Assembly (NCBI GenBank): GCA_009929055.1
Contig: SABI01000188.1
Coordinates: forward strand, 1-5,061
Source: Spirochaetia bacterium
Lineage (GTDB): Bacteria; Spirochaetota; Spirochaetia; Sphaerochaetales; Sphaerochaetaceae
DNA: 5,061 nt
Direction: 5' to 3'
Below, in pieces: positions 1 to 5,061 of the stretch. The notes beneath the pieces are model-generated. The model did not search any database, had not been told where the DNA came from, and saw nothing but the letters and a program-made list of their open reading frames with translations. Numbering within the stretch: position 1 is the first letter of the stretch; every line of letters begins with the position of its first letter. A program made the translations under genes and the position numbers.

Positions 1-2582
1 GTTGTAGGTTCATCTAATATATAGAGTGTTTTTCCTGTACTCTTTTTTGCTAATTCAAGGGAGAGTTTGACCCGTTGGGCTTCTCCTCCGCTTAAGGTGA
101 GAGCTGACTGTCCTAATTTAATATATCCAAGTCCAACTGATTCTAGAGTCTCTATTTTTCGATGAATAGAGGGAATAGCTTTGAAAAATTGAGAAGCTTC
201 ACTTACTGTCATATTAAGAACATCGTAAATATTTTTCCCTTTATAATAGGTTCGAAGAGTCTCTTTATTAAATCTTTTCCCTTTACAGACATCACAAGTA
301 ACATATACATTGGGTAAGAAATTCATCTCAATTTTTAAGTTTCCATCCCCTTTACAGTGTTCGCACCTTCCCCCTGCAACGTTAAAAGAGAATCGACCTG
401 GTTTATATCCTTTTGCTTTGCTTTCAGGAAGGGAGGCAAAGAGGTCTCTAATGGGGGTGAATGCCCCAACATAGGTAGCTGGATTACTTCTGGGAGTCCG
501 GCCAATGGCTGTTTGATCAATACTTATCACTTTATCAATAAACTGAGATCCTAATAATTGGCGGTACCCATCATAGTTTTCTTTTTGTCGATTGATGATT
601 CTTTTAAGGGCGGGGAGAAGTATTTCATGAAGTAATGTTGATTTTCCTGAACCAGAAACTCCAGTAATAACATTCATGACCCCTAATTTGAAGGAGACAT
701 CAATTTCTTTTAAGTTATTCTTTTTAGCTCCAATAATATCTAAGGTATTGCCGCTACCGCCCCTCCTCATCTCTATATGAGGCATAGTTAGTTGCTTAGC
801 TAAATACCTTCCAGTGAGGCTCTCTGGGTTTTTCATCAATTCAAGGGCAGTTCCTTGAGAAGTGATAAATCCTCCATGGACTCCAGCCCCTGGGCCCAAG
901 TCAACTATATAATCGGCAGCTAACATTGTTGCTTCATCATGCTCAACTACGATAAGGGTGTTTCCAATATCTCGCAAATCTTTTAATGCCTTAATAAGTT
1001 TATCGTTATCTTTTTGGTGAAGGCCTATACTTGGTTCATCAAGGACATAAATAACACCACTTAACGCACTTCCAATTTGAGTGGCAAGTCGTATTCTTTG
1101 CGATTCTCCTCCACTTAAACTTCCTGTAGTTCTGTCGAGGGTAAGGTAATCGAGTCCAACATTCTTTAAGAAATTAAGTCGGGAGTTGATCTCTTTTAGT
1201 ACTTGCTTAGATATTTCAATTTGGGTAGGAGTAAGGGTGAGTTGATTAAAATAGAGAATAGAATCTTTTACCGATAACGCAGTTATTTCATTAATATTCT
1301 TATTATCTACGAGGATAGAAAGGGCCTCTTTTCTTAGCTTCTTTCCACCGCAGGTTGGACAGGTGAGTCCTGTCATAAAAGTTTCCATCCATTGTCTAAT
1401 GGGTGAAGAGCCTGTTTCTCTATAGCGCCTTCTTAATTCAGTAATTACTCCCTCATACGATTTACGTGCAATATAGGTAGAGTTTCTTTTTTTATTGTGG
1501 TAGGTAAGATCAATCGGGTCACTTCCTCCAAAAAGAATAATATCTATTATCTGTTGAGGAAGGTCTTTAAATGGGGTATCTAGGGTAAATTGATAATGTT
1601 CAGCGAGGGCTTCAAATGAAACTCTTGACCAACTTGCTTCTGGGTTATGGGTAACAATAGCTCTTTGATTAAATGATTTATTGTAATCGGGTATTACTTT
1701 ATCTACATCAAAATCACTTATTGTTCCTAGTCCATGGCAGGTGGGACAAGCTCCAAAAGGATTGTTAAAGCTAAATAGGCGTGGTTCAATTTCTGGTAGG
1801 CTAATTCCACAGTGGATACAACTATTTTTTTGAGAATAGGTGATTATTTCCTCTTTGTTATCTTGATCTAAGACAATAATACTTACCAAGCCATCACTCA
1901 TTGTGGTTGCCATTTCAATAGAATCTGCTAAGCGGCTTCTCCCTTCTGGAGTAAGAATTAATCTATCGATTACGATCTCAATAGAGTGTTTTTCTTGTTT
2001 TTTAAGGGTGGGGGCCTCTTCAATTGAGTAAATTTCCCCATTAACCCTTACCCTTACAAATCCATCTTTCTTTGCGTCCTCAAATATTTTCTTATGTTCC
2101 CCTTTTCTTCCTACTACTACAGGAGAGAGAATCATAATCTTACTCATTTCAGGAAGGGTGTACATTGACTCCAATATTTGGTCGATTGATTGTTCACTAA
2201 TAATTTCACCACATTCAGGGCAGTGGGGAGTCCCTACCCTCGCCCAAAGGAGGCGATAGTAATCATAAATTTCTGAAACTGTCCCTACAATTGACCTTGG
2301 ATTATTATTCGTTGTTTTTTGTTCGATAGCAATTGCTGGACTTAACCCTTCAATGTAATCAACACTAGGTTTCTCTAATCTTCCTAAGAATTGTCTTGCA
2401 TAGGCACTTAAGGATTCAACGTAACGACGTTGTCCTTCAGCAAAAATAGTGTCAAAAGCTAGTGAAGACTTTCCAGATCCACTTAATCCAGATATTACTA
2501 TTAGTTGATCTTTTTCTAAATCAAGGTCTATATTCTTTAAGTTATGTTGTCTTGCTCCTCGTATTATGAGCTTATTGTGCAT
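1..2582 (-). CDS. uvrA: UvrABC excinuclease subunit A (3' end cut by window)
   Basis: UvrA is the ATP-dependent damage-recognition subunit of nucleotide excision repair; it dimerises, finds distorted DNA and loads UvrB. The 860 visible codons stay open to the left edge and carry two ABC modules. Module I has Walker A GLSGSGKS (residues 32-39), the signature LSGGESQR (from 489) and Walker B DEPS (515-518). Module II has Walker A GVSGSGKST (from 641), the signature LSGGEAQR (from 830) and DEPT at the very end. Two zinc modules lie where expected: C-x2-C-x20-C-x2-C from C255 and C-x2-C-x19-C-x2-C from C740. Motif positions track E. coli UvrA (about 940 aa) closely, so only the last ~80-90 residues are missing. 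The ATG at 2580-2582 is chosen because IIRGARQHNLKN follows within five residues and an AGGAG precedes it. It overlaps the end of ispG by 11 bp. No SOS (LexA) box is apparent just upstream, which is ispG coding sequence. Confidence 0.98.
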   Translation of the reverse strand, partial: MHNKLIIRGARQHNLKNIDLDLEKDQLIVISGLSGSGKSSLAFDTIFAEGQRRYVESLSAYARQFLGRLEKPSVDYIEGLSPAIAIEQKTTNNNPRSIVGTVSEIYDYYRLLWARVGTPHCPECGEIISEQSIDQILESMYTLPEMSKIMILSPVVVGRKGEHKKIFEDAKKDGFVRVRVNGEIYSIEEAPTLKKQEKHSIEIVIDRLILTPEGRSRLADSIEMATTMSDGLVSIIVLDQDNKEEIITYSQKNSCIHCGISLPEIEPRLFSFNNPFGACPTCHGLGTISDFDVDKVIPDYNKSFNQRAIVTHNPEASWSRVSFEALAEHYQFTLDTPFKDLPQQIIDIILFGGSDPIDLTYHNKKRNSTYIARKSYEGVITELRRRYRETGSSPIRQWMETFMTGLTCPTCGGKKLRKEALSILVDNKNINEITALSVKDSILYFNQLTLTPTQIEISKQVLKEINSRLNFLKNVGLDYLTLDRTTGSLSGGESQRIRLATQIGSALSGVIYVLDEPSIGLHQKDNDKLIKALKDLRDIGNTLIVVEHDEATMLAADYIVDLGPGAGVHGGFITSQGTALELMKNPESLTGRYLAKQLTMPHIEMRRGGSGNTLDIIGAKKNNLKEIDVSFKLGVMNVITGVSGSGKSTLLHEILLPALKRIINRQKENYDGYRQLLGSQFIDKVISIDQTAIGRTPRSNPATYVGAFTPIRDLFASLPESKAKGYKPGRFSFNVAGGRCEHCKGDGNLKIEMNFLPNVYVTCDVCKGKRFNKETLRTYYKGKNIYDVLNMTVSEASQFFKAIPSIHRKIETLESVGLGYIKLGQSALTLSGGEAQRVKLSLELAKKSTGKTLYILDEPT

Positions 2583-3639
2583 CTATCATCTCCTGGATAT
2601 ATCTAAAAAGAACCTCTTCAGCATCTCTTTCATTCACCTCTTTTACTAATTTCCCCTTCACATACAAGAAAGCTTTATTGCCTATTCCTGTAATAGCAAT
2701 ATCTGCACTAGCTGCTTCTCCTGGGCCATTTACTTGGCAGCCCATGATTGCTACAGTAAGGTCACTTTGTATAGATAAGAGTTTGTGTTCGATCTTCTTA
2801 ACAAAACCACTCGAATCAAAGGTGCTTCTTCCACATTTAGGACAAGAGATAAGGTGTATCCCCCCTTTTTCTCGACCTACTGTCCTCAATATCTCTTTAG
2901 CTGCGGCAATTTCATATATATTGTCATCGCTGATACTAATACGCATTGTATCCCCTATTCCTTGTGAAAGGAGTCTTCCTAAGGCCCAGGTACTTCTCGT
3001 TACAGCACTCACTATTGAGCCCGCTTCTGTAACTCCAAGATGGAGGGGATAATCACAAAGTGAAGCAAGAGATGCATAACTATTATAGGTATGTTCTACA
3101 TCGGTGTGTTTCACCGATAATACAGTTTGTTTGAAATTCCAACTCTCTAACCAAGAAGCATACTCTAAGGCAGTCTCTACCATTGCTTTTACTGGATCTT
3201 CATTTCGTTTAGAGAGGGGTAAAGAACCTCCGTTTAATCCAATTCTTATCGCAACATTTCGATCTTTTGCTAATTCTACGACCTCTTTTACCTTCCATTT
3301 TGCCCCAATATTGCCTGGATTAATTCGAATTTTATGTGCTCCACAAAGAATAGCCTCTTTTGCTAGCTCATAATCAAAGTGGATATCGGCAACAACTGGA
3401 AGGGGTGAATCTTTACAAATTGCCCTAAATGTCTCTTCATGATCGCGACTAGGATAACTAAACCTCACGATGTCACATCCCATTGTAGCGTATGACCTCA
3501 AAGTAAAAAGAAGCTCTTCATACCATTCTTTATTACTCAGAGGTTTTAAGGGAAGGGAATACATAGTTTGTATTGCTATCTTTTCTTCCCCTCCAATAGC
3601 TATATTTCCAATGTTCACTATATGTTTCTTTATTCGCAT
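2572..3639 (-). CDS. ispG: 4-hydroxy-3-methylbut-2-enyl diphosphate synthase (GcpE)
   Basis: IspG is the penultimate enzyme of the MEP isoprenoid pathway, a cytosolic [4Fe-4S] enzyme that reductively opens 2-C-methyl-D-erythritol 2,4-cyclodiphosphate to HMBPP. The 355-aa product has the compact bacterial two-domain form. The N-terminal TIM-barrel carries VADIHFDY (83-90), KIRINPGNIG (103-112), RIGLNGGSL (132-140), LGVTEAG (201-207) and GIGDTMRIS (227-235). The C-terminal cluster domain has C266, C269 and C301 plus E308 in CQVNGPGEA, with the same spacing as the E. coli cluster ligands C270, C273, C305 and E312. The usual QSMTNT motif near residue 24 reads QTMYSL, a clear variant. The start is the ATG at 3637-3639, preceded by AAAGGA. 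An upstream in-frame TTG at 3717 would add 26 residues but has no family support. It leads a unit with uvrA, which overlaps its 3' end. Confidence 0.97.
   Translation of the reverse strand: MRIKKHIVNIGNIAIGGEEKIAIQTMYSLPLKPLSNKEWYEELLFTLRSYATMGCDIVRFSYPSRDHEETFRAICKDSPLPVVADIHFDYELAKEAILCGAHKIRINPGNIGAKWKVKEVVELAKDRNVAIRIGLNGGSLPLSKRNEDPVKAMVETALEYASWLESWNFKQTVLSVKHTDVEHTYNSYASLASLCDYPLHLGVTEAGSIVSAVTRSTWALGRLLSQGIGDTMRISISDDNIYEIAAAKEILRTVGREKGGIHLISCPKCGRSTFDSSGFVKKIEHKLLSIQSDLTVAIMGCQVNGPGEAASADIAITGIGNKAFLYVKGKLVKEVNERDAEEVLFRYIQEMIDAQ
2590..2594 (-). promoter_or_regulatory. Ribosome binding site of uvrA, inside ispG
   Basis: AGGAG on the minus strand lies 7 nt before the uvrA ATG. It sits within the last codons of ispG, so ribosomes finishing ispG pass directly over it. 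This supports the ATG at 2582 as the true uvrA start and suggests translational coupling. A nearer ATG two nucleotides after the AGGAG is in the ispG frame and is too close to serve as a start. Confidence 0.75.
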
Positions 3640-3648
3640 TACTCTTAT

Positions 3649-3654
3649 TCCTTT
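3649..3654 (-). promoter_or_regulatory. Ribosome binding site deciding the ispG start
   Basis: AAAGGA on the minus strand lies 9 nt before the ATG at 3639. It favours this start over the in-frame TTG 78 bp upstream, because the protein begins MRIKKHIVNIG, as expected for the family N-terminus. The extra segment upstream is hydrophobic and has no match to IspG as I know it. Confidence 0.65.
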
Positions 3655-3658
3655 AGAT

Positions 3659-3686
3659 AAAATAACAGGGTTAAGTGTAGCGTAAA
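3659..3686 (-). promoter_or_regulatory. Weak candidate sigma-70 promoter for ispG-uvrA
   Basis: On the minus strand TTTACG (3681-3686, 4 of 6 to TTGACA) is followed after 16 bp by TATTTT (3659-3664, 4 of 6 to TATAAT). A promoter is expected here because a terminator-like hairpin precedes the gap and ispG follows. The predicted transcript would start almost at the ribosome binding site, giving a very short leader. TACACT at 3674-3679 is an alternative -10 but lacks a convincing -35. In AT-rich DNA such matches arise readily by chance, so the exact position is uncertain. Confidence 0.25.
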
Positions 3687-3757
3687 AGAGAGAAATGGGA
3701 AAGAAGGAGATGATCAATAGTTGTATGGGAAGAGGGTGATTTTCTTACCATACAGAA

Positions 3758-3786
3758 ATCTCCCAAATATAGGAATATTGGGAGAT
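3758..3786 (-). terminator. Hairpin terminator of the V-ATPase operon
   Basis: A perfect 9-bp inverted repeat (atctcccaa / ttgggagat) encloses an 11-nt AT-rich loop, 23 bp after the stop of subunit K. Read on the minus strand, the stem is followed by TT, C, TG, T, so the U-tract is short and interrupted. The plus-strand flank has no T-run, so it is unlikely to serve that strand. Its position between the last V-ATPase gene and ispG fits an operon end, though leaky termination into ispG is possible. Confidence 0.6.
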
Positions 3787-3809
3787 GTTGGTTGTGAAAT
3801 AAGTAAACT

Positions 3810-4244
3810 CTATTGCAATAAGAGTAATAAGAAAACAAGGGTAAACAAGGCTACTGTTTCTACAATACCAATAACAATAAAATAGTTAGCTGTCCCTTTA
3901 CCTGTTTCAGCTAGGGCATCAGAAGCAGCAGCTGCAGCCCTTCCTTGCATCCAAGCAGAAAGTCCTATTGCGAGTCCTCCAAAGACACCAGCTGCAAATA
4001 AAAGAGAGGCATCTTGTCCTGCAGCAGCGGCTGCACTAATGAAGTTCATTAAGAGGAACCCATATATTGTTTGTGTTAATGGTGCACCACTGAATGCAAC
4101 CATAATGAAAGGTGCAGGTTTCCCATTCGCATAACACTTTTTCCATCCTCCAACAGCTGCTAAAGAGGCCGCTCCAGCTCCTAAGCCAGACCCAAGTGCC
4201 GAAAGACCGAGTGCTGCTGCCATACCTATCATTCCAATATTCAT
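3810..4244 (-). CDS. atpK: V/A-type ATPase proteolipid subunit K (rotor ring)
   Basis: This 144-aa, very hydrophobic protein forms the rotating membrane ring of a V/A-type ATPase that couples ATP turnover to proton or sodium movement. It has four membrane helices as two fused hairpins (about 4-31, 46-73, 78-101 and 119-143), with alanine- and glycine-rich packing faces. The carrier carboxylate is E129 in GIVETVALF on helix 4. The second helix has TQTIYGF (57-63) in place of a carboxylate, as in Enterococcus hirae NtpK (156 aa). T57, Q58, Y61, Q100 and E129 line up with the NtpK sodium-site residues T64, Q65, Y68, Q110 and E139. The ATG at 4244 is supported by AAGGAG eight nt upstream. It follows subunit I by 25 bp and appears to be the last gene of the ATPase operon, with a hairpin downstream. 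K proteins bind lipid and are made in high copy, which fits the strong ribosome binding site. Confidence 0.96.
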   Translation of the reverse strand: MNIGMIGMAAALGLSALGSGLGAGAASLAAVGGWKKCYANGKPAPFIMVAFSGAPLTQTIYGFLLMNFISAAAAAGQDASLLFAAGVFGGLAIGLSAWMQGRAAAAASDALAETGKGTANYFIVIGIVETVALFTLVFLLLLLQ

Positions 4245-4252
4245 ACTATTTG

Positions 4253-4258
4253 CTCCTT
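4253..4258 (-). promoter_or_regulatory. Strong ribosome binding site of atpK
   Basis: AAGGAG on the minus strand lies 8 nt before the ATG at 4244, in the 25-bp gap after subunit I. It is the best Shine-Dalgarno match in the window, and ring subunits are needed in several copies per complex. Confidence 0.75.
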
Positions 4259-4269
4259 ATCGTTGTCTT

Positions 4270-5061
4270 TCACAACGTGTTTGATGTGTTTTTTACCGTT
4301 TCTTTAAACGGATTGTATGCATATCCAGTCCACTCCATTCCAAGTTGACCAGAAAATTCCAATAAATTAAGTCTTACTCCATGAACAACTACACTTAGTA
4401 GTGCCATGATAATATTTAGTCCATGTCCAATTACTAATACCGCTATCCCTGCAGGAAGGGCAAACCCTGTTAACAAACCACCAGCCATATTGTTAAAAGA
4501 TTGTGCAATTGCTAAGGAAGCCATTCCTACTGCAAACAAACGAATATAGCTAATAATGTTACTAAAGGCACTAATAGAATTTAGGAAAGTGGTAAATAAC
4601 CCGGCAGCTCCTCCAGCAAGTCCTTTGACAAAAGGAATTCCTGGTCCTTGAGCCCCAAAGAGTACTACAAGGAAAAATCCTATTCCAACAACTGTTGCCA
4701 CTACTGGCATGTTTAAAGAAGCTCCTACAACAAGAGTTAATACGAGGAAATAGAGGGCGTCAATCATCATAAGCCAACCAAAGTCAGCTACAGCTGATAA
4801 GTCTTTTTTTCCAATTTTGTGGTGAATATTCATCACACAAGCAAGACTTAGTTGAACTGTCCCAATAATGAAACAAAATTGCATTACCGTATTTTGAGCA
4901 TTTGTTGCTTCTATTCCAAAAAGTTCTGGATAACTTGCGATTTGAGGTATCACAAGGGCTTGTAAGAAAGGGAGACTACTAATGATAGTAAGAGAACCAA
5001 ACCATGTACCTGTAACAGCTCCCCAAATAATACTCGTAATAGATAGCACATAGAGTAAGAT
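4270..5061 (-). CDS. atpI: V/A-type ATPase subunit I, C-terminal membrane domain (5' end cut)
   Basis: Subunit I (a-subunit family, Vph1/NtpI-like) is the membrane stator that provides the two ion half-channels beside the K ring. Only the last 263 residues are present, open to the right edge; the family is usually 600-700 aa, so the cytosolic stalk half lies outside. About six or seven hydrophobic helices are visible. The key motif SYIRLFAVGMA places R174 (codon 4540-4542) at the position of the essential stator arginine of the family (yeast Vph1 R735). The end carries HGVRLNLLEF with H227, R230 and E235, then GYAYNPF, as in the conserved family C-terminus. It ends in TGA and is followed 25 bp later by atpK, the I-K order seen in bacterial V-ATPase operons. 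A GTG at 5049 is internal and not the true start, since the frame continues upstream with hydrophobic sequence. Confidence 0.95.
   Translation of the reverse strand: MLLYVLSITSIIWGAVTGTWFGSLTIISSLPFLQALVIPQIASYPELFGIEATNAQNTVMQFCFIIGTVQLSLACVMNIHHKIGKKDLSAVADFGWLMMIDALYFLVLTLVVGASLNMPVVATVVGIGFFLVVLFGAQGPGIPFVKGLAGGAAGLFTTFLNSISAFSNIISYIRLFAVGMASLAIAQSFNNMAGGLLTGFALPAGIAVLVIGHGLNIIMALLSVVVHGVRLNLLEFSGQLGMEWTGYAYNPFKETVKNTSNTL

Noticed and set aside
357..554. Overlapping small open frames on both strands (335-554)
   Set aside because: Both lie inside the uvrA second zinc module and its neighbourhood, in other frames, with no family resemblance.
1..2582. A broken or frameshifted uvrA, or a long tandem UvrA
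   Set aside because: The frame is open to the edge and motif positions match standard UvrA numbering throughout; the missing end is due to the window boundary. Nothing indicates a duplicated form.
2678..3052. 124-codon open frame on the plus strand opposite ispG
   Set aside because: It lies wholly antisense to a clearly conserved gene, has no recognisable motif and no good ribosome site that I can see; it is a shadow of the ispG codon pattern.
3640..3717. N-terminal extension of IspG from a TTG at 3717
   Set aside because: The added 26 residues look like chance translation of the leader; the ATG at 3639 has a ribosome site and gives the family N-terminus.
4112..4348. 78-codon plus-strand frame across the subunit K/I junction
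   Set aside because: It is antisense to two conserved genes and their gap, with no motif; it is a shadow frame.

Overview
All genes in this AT-rich bacterial window lie on the minus strand, so transcription runs from position 5061 toward 1. In that order they are: the C-terminal membrane half of V/A-type ATPase subunit I (cut by the right edge), the complete proteolipid subunit K, a 170-bp gap holding a hairpin terminator and probably a promoter, complete ispG (isoprenoid synthesis), and uvrA (nucleotide excision repair), whose last ~80-90 codons are cut off by the left edge.

The organism is probably an anaerobic bacterium, and a spirochaete is my best guess. The reasons are a rotary V/A-type ATPase with subunit I directly followed by K, a K subunit made of two fused hairpins, and an IspG whose N-terminal motif reads QTMY instead of the usual QSMTNT. 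I recall a similar variant from treponeme proteins. This is inference from protein style, not from a marker gene.

The window holds two transcription units. Subunits I and K (25 bp apart) form the end of a V-ATPase operon: subunit I supplies the static membrane half-channel with its essential arginine, and K forms the rotating ring with the ion-binding glutamate. A 9-bp-stem hairpin 23 bp after the K stop closes this unit. ispG then starts a second unit, and uvrA overlaps its end by 11 bp, which points to translational coupling. The two proteins have no direct functional link (MEP-pathway enzyme and DNA-damage sensor); both are housekeeping genes.

I read uvrA codon by codon over most of its length, with the final part read more quickly, and found no frameshift or stop. 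ispG and K keep all their key catalytic or binding residues. The region looks like ordinary core genome: I see no mobile element, CRISPR array, RNA gene or novel system. The points most worth a second look are the sodium-type ligand set in subunit K and the altered N-terminal motif in IspG.
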